DNA of 38,023 nucleotides from Gammaproteobacteria bacterium (GTDB taxonomy: Bacteria; Pseudomonadota; Gammaproteobacteria; Pseudomonadales; Azotimanducaceae): contig JAPUIA010000156.1 of the NCBI GenBank assembly GCA_027297435.1, forward strand, positions 1 to 38,023, read 5' to 3'. Positions within the stretch are counted from its first letter, which is position 1. Every line of letters starts with the position of its first letter. Of the stretch, positions 7,457 through 21,436 are shown in pieces. The translations under genes were made by a program, and so were the position numbers. Below the pieces are notes generated by a model that made no database searches, was not told the DNA's origin, and worked only from the letters and a program-made list of their open reading frames with translations.

Positions 7457-10288
7457 GCGGAATCATTCTTAGATCGTATGAGCAAGAGCTCGCCTCTCGC
7501 GGGTACCAACGCCGCCTATGTGGAAGGGCTTTATGAGACCTATCTTGCGGAGCCGGATAGGTTGCCGTCGGAATGGCAAAACTTTTTCAACGAGCTACCG
7601 GTGGTAAGCGGCGCAGTCGACATTCCCCATAGCGGGATCCTGCAGCACTTCGAACGCATCGGCCGCAACCGCCTCAAAGCGCGTCCCGAGAAAGCCAGTG
7701 CGGCAATCGAGAGCGAACACGAACGCAAGCAGATGCGGGTCTCGGAACTCATTGCCGCCTACCGGCACCGCGGTCACAAGAAGGCCAACATCGACCCCCT
7801 CGACATGATGGAACGCCCCAGCATGCCGGTATTGGACCTCGCCTACCACGGGCTTTCCCCTGCCGAACTCGAAGAGATCTTCAGTACCGGGACGTTGTTC
7901 TATGGCGAAAGCACTGCAAAGCTTCGAGAGATCGTCGATGTGCTCGAGCAAACCTATTGCGCGAGCATCGGCGCGGAATACATGCACATCGTGCAACCGA
8001 GCGAACAGCTCTGGGTACAACAACGGCTAGAATCTGTGCGCTCGAAACCGCCACTGTCAGCGTCCGACCGGCGCAGCGTACTCGAACGCTTGACCGCGGC
8101 CGAAGGGCTTGAGAAGTATCTGCATGGCCGCTACCCAGGCACCAAACGGTTCGGGCTAGAGGGTGCTGAATCGCTCATTCCCTGCCTGCACGAGATGTTG
8201 CAGCGGCTGGGCTATCACGGCGTGCTCGAAAGCGTCATCGGCATGGCTCACCGCGGCCGGCTGAACGTTTTGGTCAACATTCTCGGCAAGGATCCATGGG
8301 ATCTTTTCGAGGAGTTCGACGGCAAAGTGACGCAGGAAGAAGGCTCCGGCTCAGGCGACGTTAAGTACCATCAGGGTTTCTCGACCAACGTCATGACGCC
8401 CGGAGGTGAAATGCACCTGGCACTGGCGTTCAATCCGTCACACCTGGAGATAGTGAGTCCGGTTGTGGAAGGATCGGTGCGGGCTCGTCAGGATCGACGC
8501 CGCGACTACGCGGGTGATTTCGTGGTGCCAATCTCCATACACGGCGACGCCGCCTTTGCCGGGCAGGGTGTCGTGATGGAGACGTTCCAGATGTCACAGA
8601 CCCGCGGGTTCAAGACCGGCGGGACCATCCACATCATCTTGAACAACCAGATCGGTTTTACCACGCATCGTCAGGACGACGCGCGCTCTACCGAGTACTG
8701 CACCGAGATTGCGAAGATGGTACAGGCGCCGATCTTCCATGTGAACGCAGACGACCCGGAAGCGGTGATATTCGTAACCCAGTTGGCCGCCGACTATCGA
8801 ATGGAGTTTCGCAAGGACGTCGTCATCGATCTCGTCTGCTATCGCCGCCGTGGGCACAACGAAGCGGAAGAACCGATGAAGACGCAGCCGCTGATGTACA
8901 GAAAGATTCGCGCGTTGGCGACCACCCGAGAGCTGTACGTGGAACGACTCGTCAACGAAGACGTCGTGAGCGAGGCTGAAGCGGGCGAGATGGCGGAGCA
9001 GTATCGCAGCACTCTCGACAGTGGCGGGCATGTCGCGATGAGTATCGTCAGCGAGCCGAACGAAGCGTTGTTTGTCAATTGGCACCCGTACCTTGGCCAC
9101 GAATGGACTGCCGCAGCGGACACGCGGGTTCCGAGAACTCGCTTCGTCGATGTCGCGGAACGCGTGAATCGCGTCCCCGACGGCTTCGAGGTACAACGCC
9201 AAGTGCAGAAGGTGTTGGATGACCGGGCGGCCATGACCGCGGACGCTCAGCCGATCAACTGGGGTTATGCAGAAACCATGGCCTATGCGACGCTGATCGA
9301 CGAAGGTCACGGGATACGTCTGACGGGGCAGGATGTCGGCGTCGGCACCTTTTCGCATCGCCATGCCTGTTTATACAATCAGCGCGACGGCAAACGATTT
9401 ATCCCGCTCAATCACCTAGCGGAGAAAACCAACTTCGATATTTACGATACGTTGCTGTCCGAAGAAGCGGTATTGGCCTTCGAATACGGCTATGCGACGA
9501 CGACGCCGGACACGTTGATTATTTGGGAAGCCCAATTCGGCGACTTTGCCAACGGCGCGCAGGTCGTCATCGATCAATTCATCGCATCCGGTGAAATCAA
9601 GTGGCAGCGTTTGTGTGGGCTGACGCTGTTGCTACCGCATGGTTATGAGGGCGGTGGGCCCGAACATTCCTCGGCGCGCCTGGAACGTTACCTACAGCTT
9701 TGCGCCGAGCACAACATGCAGGTGTGTGTGCCAACGACGCCCGCACAGATGTTTCACATGTTGCGGCGTCAAATGATTCGACCCTTGCGCAAGCCGTTGA
9801 TCGCGTTGACGCCGAAGAGCTTGTTGCGTCACAAACAGGCGGTGTCGACGCTGGACGAGTTGTACGACGGAGAGTTTCATACCGTAATGGAGGAGGTAGA
9901 CGATCTCGATCCTAGAGCGGTGGACCGTGTCGTCCTGTGTAGTGGCAAGGTTTACTACGACCTGTTGGCAACGCGTCGGGAGACGGCCGTCGACAACGTC
10001 GCCATTGTTCGCATCGAACAGCTCTACCCGTACCCCGAGGCGGAACTAGAGCGAGTCATCAAACCCTACCGCAATCTCAAAGACGTCGTGTGGTGCCAGG
10101 AAGAACCCATGAACCAGGGCGCCTGGTATTCGAGCCAACATCACACGCGCCGGACAATCCTGCGACACGACGAGTCGTTGTACCTTGCATATGCGGGACG
10201 CGATGCGTTCGCCGCTACGGCAAGTGGCTACGTCCAAGTGCACAACGATCGGCAGCGACAACTGGTCAACGACGCTCTATTTGGATAG
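7454..10288 (+). CDS. sucA: 2-oxoglutarate dehydrogenase E1 component
   Basis: SucA is the thiamine-diphosphate-dependent decarboxylase of the 2-oxoglutarate dehydrogenase complex, which makes succinyl-CoA from 2-oxoglutarate with SucB and Lpd. The 944-aa product begins [17 protein letters not shown], followed by the typical [10 protein letters not shown]. It contains [31 protein letters not shown], the ThDP/metal-binding stretch [18 protein letters not shown] through [10 protein letters not shown] (about 363-400), and [10 protein letters not shown] with [19 protein letters not shown]. Its ATG follows the MITE TAG directly. sucB starts 4 nt after the stop. Confidence 0.96.
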   Translation: MAESFLDRMSKSSPLAGTNAAYVEGLYETYLAEPDRLPSEWQNFFNELPVVSGAVDIPHSGILQHFERIGRNRLKARPEKASAAIESEHERKQMRVSELIAAYRHRGHKKANIDPLDMMERPSMPVLDLAYHGLSPAELEEIFSTGTLFYGESTAKLREIVDVLEQTYCASIGAEYMHIVQPSEQLWVQQRLESVRSKPPLSASDRRSVLERLTAAEGLEKYLHGRYPGTKRFGLEGAESLIPCLHEMLQRLGYHGVLESVIGMAHRGRLNVLVNILGKDPWDLFEEFDGKVTQEEGSGSGDVKYHQGFSTNVMTPGGEMHLALAFNPSHLEIVSPVVEGSVRARQDRRRDYAGDFVVPISIHGDAAFAGQGVVMETFQMSQTRGFKTGGTIHIILNNQIGFTTHRQDDARSTEYCTEIAKMVQAPIFHVNADDPEAVIFVTQLAADYRMEFRKDVVIDLVCYRRRGHNEAEEPMKTQPLMYRKIRALATTRELYVERLVNEDVVSEAEAGEMAEQYRSTLDSGGHVAMSIVSEPNEALFVNWHPYLGHEWTAAADTRVPRTRFVDVAERVNRVPDGFEVQRQVQKVLDDRAAMTADAQPINWGYAETMAYATLIDEGHGIRLTGQDVGVGTFSHRHACLYNQRDGKRFIPLNHLAEKTNFDIYDTLLSEEAVLAFEYGYATTTPDTLIIWEAQFGDFANGAQVVIDQFIASGEIKWQRLCGLTLLLPHGYEGGGPEHSSARLERYLQLCAEHNMQVCVPTTPAQMFHMLRRQMIRPLRKPLIALTPKSLLRHKQAVSTLDELYDGEFHTVMEEVDDLDPRAVDRVVLCSGKVYYDLLATRRETAVDNVAIVRIEQLYPYPEAELERVIKPYRNLKDVVWCQEEPMNQGAWYSSQHHTRRTILRHDESLYLAYAGRDAFAATASGYVQVHNDRQRQLVNDALFG

Positions 10289-10292
10289 CAAT

Positions 10293-12939
<2,647 letters not shown>

Positions 12940-12970
12940 CCAATCTTGAGTTGAGAATCGATAAGCCAAA

Positions 12971-14140
12971 ATGAACCTACACGAATATCAGGCCAAGGCG
13001 CTTTTTGCGGATTACGGCTTACCCGTATCCGAGGGCTACGCTGTCGACACGGCCGATGAAGCTGTGGCGGCGGCGGAAAAGCTCGGTGGGACACGCTGGG
13101 TCGTCAAAGTGCAGGTGCACGCTGGCGGTCGTGGTAAAGCCGGTGGCGTCAAACTCGCCGATACGTTGGATGAAGTTCGCGCGTTTGCCGACCACTGGAT
13201 CGGCAGGCATCTGGTCACGGTGCAGACCGATGCGAACGGCCAGCCGGTCTCCAAGATCTATGTCGAAAGCTGTATCGACATCGATCGGGAACTCTACCTC
13301 GGAGCGGTCGTCGACCGCGGATCGCGGCGCGTGGTGTTCATGGCTTCCACCGAAGGCGGTGTCGAAATCGAGCAGGTAGCCCAGGCGACGCCGGAAAAAA
13401 TTCTCCGCCAAGCGATCGATCCGTATGTCGGCGCGCAACCCTATCAGGGCCGCGAGCTTGCCTTTCAGTTGGGGCTGCAGGGCGATCAAGTCCAACAGTT
13501 TATGAATATTTTCCTAGGCTTGGCGAAACTATTTGAGGAATTAGATTGTTCGCTTCTCGAGGTCAATCCGCTCGTCATCACGGCTGCCGGTGACGTGCAC
13601 TGCCTTGACGCCAAGGTGACTATCGATGGCAATGCGTTGTATCGCCAAAAACGCCTGGCTGAATTGCGAGATCCCACCCAAGAGGACGCGCGCGAGCTGG
13701 AAGCGGCGGCCCACAATCTCAACTACGTCGCCTTGGACGGCAACATCGGCTGTATGGTCAACGGTGCCGGGTTGGCGATGGGCACGATGGATCTCGTCAA
13801 GCTGCACGGCGGCAATCCCGCTAACTTCCTAGACGTGGGTGGCGCAGCGACCGAAGAAGCCGTGTCTGAAGCATTCAAAATCATCCTTTCCGATAGCAAT
13901 GTGAAAGCGGTGTTGATCAACATCTTTGGCGGTATCGTCAGTTGCGCGACGATCGCCGAAGGGATTATCGGGGCCGTGCAAGAGGCCGGAGTCGAGGTAC
14001 CGGTGGTCGTGCGTTTCGAGGGCAACAGTTCGCGGCAGGGGCGGCAAATCCTACTCGACAGTGGGCTCAACATCATTGCGGCCACATCGCTCACTGAGGC
14101 GGCCGAAAAGTCGGTCGCTGCGGCGGGAGGTCAGGCATGA
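12971..14140 (+). CDS. sucC: succinyl-CoA synthetase (ADP-forming) beta subunit
   Basis: SucC, with SucD, converts succinyl-CoA to succinate with phosphorylation of ADP or GDP. The 389-aa protein starts [19 protein letters not shown] and has the ATP-grasp nucleotide region [18 protein letters not shown] (about 46-63). It also has [20 protein letters not shown] and [19 protein letters not shown]. The C-terminal ligase domain includes [17 protein letters not shown] and the usual [15 protein letters not shown]. It follows lpd by 31 bp and overlaps sucD by 4 bp (ATGA). Confidence 0.96.
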   Translation: MNLHEYQAKALFADYGLPVSEGYAVDTADEAVAAAEKLGGTRWVVKVQVHAGGRGKAGGVKLADTLDEVRAFADHWIGRHLVTVQTDANGQPVSKIYVESCIDIDRELYLGAVVDRGSRRVVFMASTEGGVEIEQVAQATPEKILRQAIDPYVGAQPYQGRELAFQLGLQGDQVQQFMNIFLGLAKLFEELDCSLLEVNPLVITAAGDVHCLDAKVTIDGNALYRQKRLAELRDPTQEDARELEAAAHNLNYVALDGNIGCMVNGAGLAMGTMDLVKLHGGNPANFLDVGGAATEEAVSEAFKIILSDSNVKAVLINIFGGIVSCATIAEGIIGAVQEAGVEVPVVVRFEGNSSRQGRQILLDSGLNIIAATSLTEAAEKSVAAAGGQA

Positions 14141-15012
14141 GCATACTCGTCAACAAAGACACCAAGGTGATCTGCCAGGGCTTCACCGGCTCGCAAGGCA
14201 CGCTGCATAGTGAACAAGCCATCGCGTACGGCACGCAGCTGGTCGCGGGTGTGACGCCGGGCAAAGGCGGCATTGAGCATCTTGGCCTGCCGGTGTTCGA
14301 CACGGTAGCAGCTGCAGTCGCCGCGACCGGGGCGACCGCCTCAGTGATCTATGTACCTGCACCGTTCTGCAAGGATTCGATCCTGGAGGCATTGGATTCG
14401 GGCATTCAGCTGGTCGTGTGCATCTCGGAAGGCATCCCGATACTGGACATGCTGGCGGTCAAAGCCAAGCTCGACACCACGGGGGCACGTTTGATCGGAC
14501 CCAACTGTCCGGGCGTCATCACGCCGGGAGAATGCAAGATCGGCATTATGCCGGGAGACATACACCTACCTGGTAAGGTGGGCATCGTCTCCAGGTCCGG
14601 CACATTGACTTACGAGGCGGTCAAACAGACGACGGATCACGGGTTTGGTCAGAGTACCTGTGTCGGCATTGGCGGCGATCCCATTCCCGGGACCCACTTC
14701 ATCGATATCCTGGCGCTGTTTCAGGATGATCAGGCGACTGAAGCCATCGTCATGGTGGGCGAGATCGGCGGCACGGCAGAAGAAGAGGCAGCGGCTTTCA
14801 TCGAAGCCAATGTGACGAAACCCGTGGTCTCCTACATTGCCGGCGTCACGGCCCCGCCCGGCAAGCGCATGGGTCATGCGGGCGCTATCATTACCGGCGG
14901 TAAAGGCACGGCGGCCGAAAAATTTGCCGCGCTCGAAGCGGCTGGCGTCAGAACGGTACGTAGCCTCGCGGAAATTGGCGATGCGCTGGCCGAGATAACC
15001 GGTTGGGATTAA
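14137..15012 (+). CDS. sucD: succinyl-CoA synthetase alpha subunit
   Basis: SucD binds CoA and carries the transient phosphohistidine of succinyl-CoA synthetase. The 291-aa product has the CoA-binding Rossmann start [20 protein letters not shown] and [20 protein letters not shown]. The phosphorylated His247 is in [18 protein letters not shown]. The ATG overlaps the sucC stop by 4 bp, indicating coupled translation of the two subunits. It is the last gene of the TCA block. Confidence 0.96.
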   Translation: MSILVNKDTKVICQGFTGSQGTLHSEQAIAYGTQLVAGVTPGKGGIEHLGLPVFDTVAAAVAATGATASVIYVPAPFCKDSILEALDSGIQLVVCISEGIPILDMLAVKAKLDTTGARLIGPNCPGVITPGECKIGIMPGDIHLPGKVGIVSRSGTLTYEAVKQTTDHGFGQSTCVGIGGDPIPGTHFIDILALFQDDQATEAIVMVGEIGGTAEEEAAAFIEANVTKPVVSYIAGVTAPPGKRMGHAGAIITGGKGTAAEKFAALEAAGVRTVRSLAEIGDALAEITGWD

Positions 15013-15042
15013 ATCCATGAACCGGGCCTTGAACGGGAGGGC

Positions 15043-15070
15043 CTTGAAAAAGCCGCGCTTCGCCGCAATC
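15043..15070 (+). promoter_or_regulatory. weak candidate heat-shock (sigma32-type) promoter before htpG
   Basis: CTTGAAA (15043-15049) matches the sigma32 -35 core. After 13 bp comes CCGCAATC (15063-15070), a poor match to CCCCATNT. It is proposed mainly because htpG is a heat-shock gene in relatives. Confidence 0.25.
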
Positions 15071-15103
15071 TTCGGATGGACCAACCGTGAGCAACTATGA
15101 CGT

Positions 15104-16993
15104 ATGAGTGATCAAGCCGAGACCTACGGCTTCCAAACCGAAGCCAAGCAGCTCTTAAAACTGATGATCCAGTCCTTGTACTCCAACAGGGAGATATTCC
15201 TTCGTGAGCTGATTTCCAATGCCTCCGATGCCATCGATAGACTGCGTTTTCGAGCCATCTCCGAGCCGGAGCTCTCAGCCGAGGACAGCGAGTACGCGAT
15301 CACGATCGGCTTTGACGCCGATGCCAAGACCCTGACGATCGAAGACAACGGCATTGGCATGACCCGAGAAGAGGTCATCGACAACTTAGGCACCATCGCC
15401 AAATCGGGTACGGCAGAGTTTCTTGATCAGCTCACCGGCGATCAGCAGCAAGATGCCACGTTGATCGGCCAGTTCGGCGTCGGCTTTTACAGTACCTTTA
15501 TCGTTGCCGATGAGGTCGAAGTCCTGACCTGTGGCGCCGGAACGGACCAAGGCACCCGCTGGGTATCGGCCGGCGAGGACGAGTTTACGGTGGAGGACGC
15601 GGATGCCGCCCGCGGCACCAAGGTGACGTTGCATCTCAAGGGCGACGCGCTCGAATTTGCCGACGGTTTCAGGCTGCGCGCGGTGGTACGCAAATACTCC
15701 GACCATATCGGCGTCCCGGTGCGCATGCCGAAAGAGGCCGGAGCCAAGGAGGATGGGGAGGCGGCGCCGGAGTCTCCGGAGTTTGAGACGATCAACGCCG
15801 CAACCGCGCTCTGGACACGTTCGCGCAGCACGGTCGAAGACGACGAATACAAGGCGTTCTACAAACATATCTCTCATGATTTTGAAGATCCGTTGTCGTG
15901 GAGCCACAACAAGGTCGAAGGCAAACTCGAGTACACAAGCCTTGTCTACCTGCCCAAGCACGCACCGTTCGACCTTTGGAACCGAGAATCGCCGCGGGGT
16001 TTGAAACTATACGTGCAACGCGTCTTCATCATGGATGAAGCCGACCAATTCCTGCCTATGTACCTGCGTTTCGTCAAAGGCATCGTCGATTGCAACGACC
16101 TGCCGCTCAACATCTCGAGAGAGATACTTCAGGAAGACGAGCGCGTGACGAGCATTCGCAACGCGCTGACCAAAAGAATCTTGTCGACGCTCGAGACAAT
16201 GGCCAACAAAGAGCCAGACCAATACCAGGCGTTTTGGGACGAGTTCGGCGAAGTCTTGAAAGAAGGGATGGGGGAGGACTTCAGCAACCGCGCGGCGTTG
16301 AGCAAGTTGTTGCGCTTTGCATCTACGCGGGAAGATGGCTCAGTCAAAAACGTTGCGCTGGACCAATACCTGGAACGCATGGTCGATGATCAGGATCAAA
16401 TCTACTACTTGGTCGCCGAGTCGTTCGAGAATGCCAAGGCTAGTCCCCACCTCGAGGTTTTTCGGGACAAAGGCATTGAGGTCGTGCTGCTGTTCGATCG
16501 GATCGATGAGTGGCTGATGGCCAACCTTGCGGAGTACGAGGGCAAGCGTTTTCAAGACGTGATGCGGGCCGATCTCAAACTACCTGGCGCATCCGAAGAA
16601 GACGATGCCGGCGACCAGCAGGACGAGGACGATCCGCTCACGAAGCGCATCCGGGATGCGTTAGGTGATCGCGTCGAGGGCGTGCGTCGCTCCAAACGCC
16701 TGACCGACTCTCCGGCGTGTTTGGTCATGAGCGAGTTTGCCATGGGCGCGCAGATGAAGAAGATCATGGAAGCGACCGGGCAAAAGGTCCCGGACAGCAA
16801 GCCATATTTCGAGTACAACGCCGAGCACCCGTTGCTCGTGCGTCTCGATGGCGAGTCCGACGAAGACCGCTTTGCCGATCTAGTGCTGGTACTGTTCGAT
16901 CAGGCATCGCTGGCCGAAGGCGGAACCTTGGTTGATTCGACCTCGTATGTGAATCGTATGAACCGTTTGCTGCTAGAGCTCTTGAACGATTAG
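15104..16993 (+). CDS. htpG: molecular chaperone HtpG (bacterial Hsp90)
   Basis: HtpG is a cytosolic ATP-dependent dimeric chaperone. The 629-aa protein shows the N-terminal GHKL ATPase motifs: [17 protein letters not shown] with the metal-binding Asn, then [19 protein letters not shown] and [11 protein letters not shown]. The middle domain includes [19 protein letters not shown] and [11 protein letters not shown], and a C-terminal dimerisation domain follows. An acidic linker ([14 protein letters not shown]) lies near residues 502-515. Length is typical. It sits 91 bp after sucD and may have its own promoter. Ribosome-site support for the ATG is weak, but the N-terminus aligns with the family. 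Confidence 0.96.
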   Translation: MSDQAETYGFQTEAKQLLKLMIQSLYSNREIFLRELISNASDAIDRLRFRAISEPELSAEDSEYAITIGFDADAKTLTIEDNGIGMTREEVIDNLGTIAKSGTAEFLDQLTGDQQQDATLIGQFGVGFYSTFIVADEVEVLTCGAGTDQGTRWVSAGEDEFTVEDADAARGTKVTLHLKGDALEFADGFRLRAVVRKYSDHIGVPVRMPKEAGAKEDGEAAPESPEFETINAATALWTRSRSTVEDDEYKAFYKHISHDFEDPLSWSHNKVEGKLEYTSLVYLPKHAPFDLWNRESPRGLKLYVQRVFIMDEADQFLPMYLRFVKGIVDCNDLPLNISREILQEDERVTSIRNALTKRILSTLETMANKEPDQYQAFWDEFGEVLKEGMGEDFSNRAALSKLLRFASTREDGSVKNVALDQYLERMVDDQDQIYYLVAESFENAKASPHLEVFRDKGIEVVLLFDRIDEWLMANLAEYEGKRFQDVMRADLKLPGASEEDDAGDQQDEDDPLTKRIRDALGDRVEGVRRSKRLTDSPACLVMSEFAMGAQMKKIMEATGQKVPDSKPYFEYNAEHPLLVRLDGESDEDRFADLVLVLFDQASLAEGGTLVDSTSYVNRMNRLLLELLND

Positions 16994-17114
16994 CATTGCT
17001 GCAAGGAAGTGGCGCTCGTCGGGCGGTAACTACGGTTTGAGGCCGACAGGTTCATATTAATGAGGGCCAACGGGCTGATGGGAAGTTTGCTGAGCCCGTG
17101 GAATGGAGTAGCCG

Positions 17115-18017
17115 TTGAGATTTTGGTGGGTGTTATTGTTATTCGCGACCTGCTACCCGGCAAATGCAGCCGAAGACGTTGTAGGTTCTGCCGATCCGCA
17201 AGATGTCGCGCGCTTTCCGCGCGCATGGATCGTCAACTACGAGCAAGATAGCGTTGCCTCACCCCGTGAGTTTATCGTCAGTGGGGTCGAAAAGATTCGC
17301 CGCGAGCTACGCATCGATCGGAAGTTACGCATTGCCGCTACCGAGGAACGTGTCACCTACCAGATTCCGTCCGGCACGCCGCTCGGTGAGGTAATCGAGC
17401 ACTATCAGCGAGTGTTGGGCCCGGCTGCGTTATTCGAGTGTCGCGGTCGCGATTGTGGACGCAGCAACGGTTGGGCCAACCAGGTATTCGAGCTGGCGGT
17501 GTTGTTCGGTCCGGATCGCAACCAATTCTACATTGCTGCCGAACTCGGAGACCGGTTGATCTCCGCGTACGTGATTGAACGCGGCAATCGTCGCATCTAT
17601 GCACATGTGGAAGTGTTGCATCCGACTGAGGCCATCGAAGCCTTGACCAATGCCCAGTTGACGGAAGATCTTGCCGGCGATGGGTTTGTCGTCATCGATG
17701 GTGTGCAGCCACGCAGGGATGGCTCGCTACCGGATGCAAGCGTGGAGGTGCTCGAGGGTCTCGGACCGCGGTTGCGCATCTTTGAACGACAGACGGTATT
17801 CGTGGTTTGTCACTTGTACGGTCCTGAGGAAACGACGGCCCTAGTGGAGCGTTCTGATCAATGTGGGCGTTCGGTGATCGAGGTATTAGCGAATGCGATC
17901 GGCCCGGGTGCAGGACCTGAGTTGGTCGCTTTCGGTGCCGGACCCCTGTTGCCCCGGGCCGGGAGTACCGGTTCACGCGTCGAACTCGTGCTGCCGCATC
18001 GCCGACACCGTGGCTAG
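17115..18017 (+). CDS. DUF4892-like exported protein with OmpA-like C-terminal motif
   Basis: This 300-aa protein has a clear signal peptide (MRFWWVLLLFATCYPANA, cleavage near residue 18). The mature start DVARFPRAWIVNYEQD and the block LFECRGRDCGRSNGWANQVF match my recollection of DUF4892 proteins of gammaproteobacteria. The C-terminal GAGPLLPRAGSTGSRVELVL resembles the end of OmpA-type peptidoglycan-binding domains. It is probably periplasmic or envelope-associated; no function is known to me. The start is TTG, supported by GGAG (17105-17108) six bases upstream. It overlaps prmB by 8 bp, which suggests coupled translation. Confidence 0.8.
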   Translation: MRFWWVLLLFATCYPANAAEDVVGSADPQDVARFPRAWIVNYEQDSVASPREFIVSGVEKIRRELRIDRKLRIAATEERVTYQIPSGTPLGEVIEHYQRVLGPAALFECRGRDCGRSNGWANQVFELAVLFGPDRNQFYIAAELGDRLISAYVIERGNRRIYAHVEVLHPTEAIEALTNAQLTEDLAGDGFVVIDGVQPRRDGSLPDASVEVLEGLGPRLRIFERQTVFVVCHLYGPEETTALVERSDQCGRSVIEVLANAIGPGAGPELVAFGAGPLLPRAGSTGSRVELVLPHRRHRG

Positions 18018-18909
18018 ACTTGCACGGGTATTGCGTGACGTGCATGAGCGCTTCACGGCAGCGCCATTGCACTACGGTCATGGGACGGACAATGCGTGGG
18101 ATGAAGCCGTCGCACTGGTGCTCGGGGTTTCGGAGCTTGCCGATATCGAAGCGTCTCTCGAGGTAGAACTCGACGAGGCGTGCGCCGTTTCGATTCGTGC
18201 GCTCGCCAAACAGCGCATAGACGAACGATTGCCACTCGCATACTTGCTCGGTAAGACCACCTATTGTGGCGATACGTTACACGTGACGCCCGGCGTGGTT
18301 GTGCCACGTTCTCCGCTGGGGCCGTGGTTGCGCGACGGCTTGTCGACCTGGCTCGTGGATCCGCCGAGACGCATCCTCGACTTGTGCTGCGGGTGCGGGG
18401 CAATCGGCATCGTCGCAGCCAAGGTTTTTGTCGATTCACAGGTGCTTCTCGTCGATCTGGACTCGCTGGCCGTCGAGACGGCTCGAGAAAACGTTGCGCG
18501 CCAGCGGCTCAGCGACCGGGTGGACGTCGTGCGCTCCGATCTATTCGGTTCCCTACCGTTGCAGGCCTTCGATGTGATTCTATGCAATCCACCCTATGTC
18601 GATGCGTCGGACATGGAAGCGCGACCACTCGAATACCGCCACGAACCGGAACTTGGTCTCGCGGGCGGTGGCATCGATGGCCTGGGATTGGTCAAGCGCA
18701 TATTGAAGGATGCGGGCGAGTACCTGTCGGAAACCGGTTTGCTGGTTTGTGAAGTGGGGAACAGTGCGCGGCATCTTGTGGCCGAGTATCCAGACGTGCC
18801 GTTCATCTGGCCGGACCTTCCCGAAGGCGGTGAGGGGGTGTTTCTAGCGAAGCGTAGTTTGCTTTTCCAACTGCGCGAGTGCCCTGTCATTTCTGGAACA
18901 GCACGCTAG
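18010..18909 (+). CDS. prmB: ribosomal protein uL3 glutamine methyltransferase
   Basis: PrmB uses S-adenosylmethionine to N5-methylate a glutamine of ribosomal protein L3. The product has RFTAAPLHYGHGTDNAWDEA, the SAM-binding motif LDLCCGCGAIGIVAAK, and the catalytic NPPY at residues 193-196 (NPPYVDASDM). EYRHEPELGLAGG and LVCEVGNSARHL follow, all as in E. coli PrmB. The frame is open to 17893, but that part is the DUF4892 gene out of frame. GTG at 18010 gives 299 aa, close to the family length, and overlaps the previous stop. The gene leads into aroC, a common neighbour. Confidence 0.92.
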   Translation: MARLARVLRDVHERFTAAPLHYGHGTDNAWDEAVALVLGVSELADIEASLEVELDEACAVSIRALAKQRIDERLPLAYLLGKTTYCGDTLHVTPGVVVPRSPLGPWLRDGLSTWLVDPPRRILDLCCGCGAIGIVAAKVFVDSQVLLVDLDSLAVETARENVARQRLSDRVDVVRSDLFGSLPLQAFDVILCNPPYVDASDMEARPLEYRHEPELGLAGGGIDGLGLVKRILKDAGEYLSETGLLVCEVGNSARHLVAEYPDVPFIWPDLPEGGEGVFLAKRSLLFQLRECPVISGTAR

Positions 18910-18933
18910 CAACAGGCTGTTAGAATACGCGGC

Positions 18934-19998
18934 ATGTCCGGTAACACGTTCGGCACGCTTTTCACGGTCACGACCTTTGGTGAAAGCCACGGCATTGCGC
19001 TGGGGGCCATCATCGATGGTTGTCCGCCCGGTATGCCCTTGACCGAGGCAGATCTGCAACCGGATCTGGATCGCCGGCGTCCAGGCCGTTCCAAGTACAC
19101 GGCCCAACGCAAGGAGCCGGATCAGGTCAAGATCTTGTCCGGTGTTTTCGAGGGTAAGACGACCGGCACGGCCATTGGCCTCGTGATCGAAAACGAGGAC
19201 CAGAGAAGCAAGGACTACGACGACATCAAGAACCTGTTTCGGCCCGCCCATGCCGATTTTACCTACCATCACAAGTACGGTATCCGTGACTACCGCGGCG
19301 GTGGTCGCGCTTCTGCTCGAGAAACCGTCATGCGAGTCGCGGCAGGCGCCGTGGCCAAGAAATATCTGCGAGATTTCGCGGGTATCGCGGTGCGGGGCTA
19401 CCTGTCAAGGATCGGGGCTATCGCACCGACGTTCGGATCCTGGGAGGTCGTTGAAGACAACCCGTTTTTCAGCCCCGATGCGGACAGCGTCGACGCTATT
19501 GCCGCGTTGATCGACCAGCTGCGCCGGGATGGGGATTCCATCGGTGCCGAAATCACCGTCGTTGCAAGCGGTGTGCCGGTCGGGCTGGGCGAACCGGTGT
19601 TCGCGAAGCTCGACGCTGAACTTGCGGGCGCGTTGATGGGCATCAATGCGGTCAAAGCGGTTGCCGTCGGGGACGGGTTTGACGTCGTTGAACAGCGCGG
19701 TACCCAGCACCGCGACGAAATGTCGTCAAAAGGGTTCTTGAGCAACCATGCGGGCGGCGTGTTGGGCGGCATCTCGTCCGGTCAAGACATCGTGACCCGC
19801 ATTGCGCTGAAACCGACGTCGAGTCTCACGACGCCGGGCAAAACGATAGACACCGAAGGCGTCGAGACCGAAGTCGTCACGAAGGGTCGACACGACCCTT
19901 GTGTCGGCATCCGCGCAACCCCCATTGCCGAGGCGATGGTCGCACTCGTGCTGATGGACCATCTATTGCGACATCGAGGTCAGATCGGCAGCCCGTAA
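18934..19998 (+). CDS. aroC: chorismate synthase
   Basis: AroC is the FMN-dependent enzyme converting 5-enolpyruvylshikimate-3-phosphate to chorismate, the branch point to tryptophan, phenylalanine and tyrosine. The 354-aa protein begins [20 protein letters not shown], the family signature. It has [39 protein letters not shown], the signature [20 protein letters not shown], and [17 protein letters not shown] near the C-terminus. It lies 24 bp after prmB. It converges with the serine hydrolase gene, with 27 bp between stops and no clear terminator. Confidence 0.96.
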   Translation: MSGNTFGTLFTVTTFGESHGIALGAIIDGCPPGMPLTEADLQPDLDRRRPGRSKYTAQRKEPDQVKILSGVFEGKTTGTAIGLVIENEDQRSKDYDDIKNLFRPAHADFTYHHKYGIRDYRGGGRASARETVMRVAAGAVAKKYLRDFAGIAVRGYLSRIGAIAPTFGSWEVVEDNPFFSPDADSVDAIAALIDQLRRDGDSIGAEITVVASGVPVGLGEPVFAKLDAELAGALMGINAVKAVAVGDGFDVVEQRGTQHRDEMSSKGFLSNHAGGVLGGISSGQDIVTRIALKPTSSLTTPGKTIDTEGVETEVVTKGRHDPCVGIRATPIAEAMVALVLMDHLLRHRGQIGSP

Positions 19999-20025
19999 TG
20001 GCTTTAGATTAAGTAGAGCCGGCCT

Positions 20026-21393
20026 TTACTCGACGATGGCCTGATAGGTCAGGTTTTTGAAGTCCGAGCCGAGCCGCGTGCGGTGCGGAATACTCTGCAC
20101 CATGAAGATGCCGATGAGCTGTTCTTCGGGGTCGATCCAGAAACGTGTACCCGCAGCGCCGCCCCAGTTGTATTCACCTGCGGAACCGAGCTCTCCGATG
20201 CGACCCTGATCCAAGGCCACGGCGAAGCCGAGCCCAAATCCCACCCCACGTCGTCCGAACCCCATCCGAATGTCACCCAGGTGATTGATGGTCATAAGCT
20301 CCACCGTTTTGGGAGACAGGATGCGCGCTCCGTCGAGTTCACCGCCGTTCAACATCATCTGGCTGAAGCGCATGTAGTCGCGCACCGTCGAGACCAGTCC
20401 GCCGCCGCCGCTTTCGAAGGTTGCTCCTTCCCTATAGCCGTCGTCTATGACTGCCGGGGATACTACAAGTTTTGAAGAGGTGATGGGCGTCATGAAGACG
20501 TTGGATCCCCATTCCATTCCTTCTGGGCTATAGATCTGTGCGAGGCGATCGAATTTTGCTTGCGGCACGGTAAAGCTCGTGTCCTTCATATCCAATGGCT
20601 CGAAGAGGCGTTTTTGAAGGAATTCGCCGAAACGCATCCCCGATACCGCTTCGACCAGACGACCCTGAACGTCGACCGATACGCTGTAGTGCCAACGCGT
20701 ACCGGGATCGTATTGCAGCGGAATTTTCCCCAGTTGCGTCACGAACTTCTCTAACGTGTCGCCGCTTTGCATCAGTTCGGTTTCGCGGTACTGCTTGTCG
20801 ACTTCGGTGTTGCCAAAAAATCCGTAAGTGAAGCCCGCGGTGTGCGAGAGCAAGTCTCGAATCGTCGGCTGCCGGCTCGGCTTGCGCGTTTGGCCCTGTT
20901 TGGATTCATCACCTTTGCCGACGGTGCGGCTGGTGGTGCCGTCCGAAACGGCGGTGGTTTCCCCATCGGCGGTCGAGGTGGCAACCACGAGGTTGGCGAG
21001 TTCCGGGATGTATCGAGCGACCGGTTCGTGCAAGAAGAAGTGACCTTCTTCGTACAACATCATGACGGCGACGCTGGTAATCGGTTTGCTCATCGAATAG
21101 ATACGAAAGAGGTTGTGTATCGCCATCGGCTTGGCGGCATCGCGATCGGTGTGTCCGTAGGTTTCTTGGTAAACGACCCGGCCGTTGCGTGCGATCATGC
21201 CCAATCCGCCGACCATGACGCCTTCTTCGACGGCTTGCTGCATGTGATCGGTCAAGCGTTGCAGCCGCTCGGAAGACATCCCCACTCGCGCTGGCAGCGC
21301 GGTGGGTAGTTCGCGGCCGAAAGTATGAGGCACGGCCAAAACGAGTAAAACGACGGACAAAAAGGTCTTGACGACCCTGAATCGGGTTGACAT
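20026..21393 (-). CDS. exported serine hydrolase of the beta-lactamase (class C/EstB) family
   Basis: This 455-aa protein has a signal peptide (MSTRFRVVKTFLSVVLLVLAV, cleavage about residue 26) and the serine beta-lactamase fold. The SxxK nucleophile motif is Ser100-Lys103 in RIYSMSKPITS. HYSVSVDVQGRLVE holds the Tyr-x-Ser motif, and LLSHTAGFTYGF is typical of the esterase/beta-lactamase group. A polar insert around residues 139-175 is unusual. The frame is open 32 codons upstream, but the ATG at 21393 gives the signal peptide and has GGAG nearby. It probably acts in the periplasm as an esterase or peptidase. It follows the LysR gene by 43 bp, likely as one transcript. Confidence 0.88.
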   Translation of the reverse strand: MSTRFRVVKTFLSVVLLVLAVPHTFGRELPTALPARVGMSSERLQRLTDHMQQAVEEGVMVGGLGMIARNGRVVYQETYGHTDRDAAKPMAIHNLFRIYSMSKPITSVAVMMLYEEGHFFLHEPVARYIPELANLVVATSTADGETTAVSDGTTSRTVGKGDESKQGQTRKPSRQPTIRDLLSHTAGFTYGFFGNTEVDKQYRETELMQSGDTLEKFVTQLGKIPLQYDPGTRWHYSVSVDVQGRLVEAVSGMRFGEFLQKRLFEPLDMKDTSFTVPQAKFDRLAQIYSPEGMEWGSNVFMTPITSSKLVVSPAVIDDGYREGATFESGGGGLVSTVRDYMRFSQMMLNGGELDGARILSPKTVELMTINHLGDIRMGFGRRGVGFGLGFAVALDQGRIGELGSAGEYNWGGAAGTRFWIDPEEQLIGIFMVQSIPHRTRLGSDFKNLTYQAIVE

Positions 21394-21436
21394 GTGGACG
21401 GCTCCGGGAAGTTTAGTTGCGGAAAAACCGCGCAGG

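Noticed and set aside
15017-15100. 27-codon ORF (MNRALNGRALKKPRF...) between sucD and htpG
   Set aside because: It has no ribosome-binding site and no recognisable family; stop and htpG start are adjacent but this alone is weak.
17070-17099. ACGGGCT/AGCCCGT inverted repeat after htpG as a terminator
   Set aside because: The loop is 16 nt and no run of Ts follows; it may be chance or a leader structure of the next gene.
19999-20025. Terminator between convergent aroC and the hydrolase gene
   Set aside because: Only 4-bp arms (GGCT/AGCC) and no T run on either strand.
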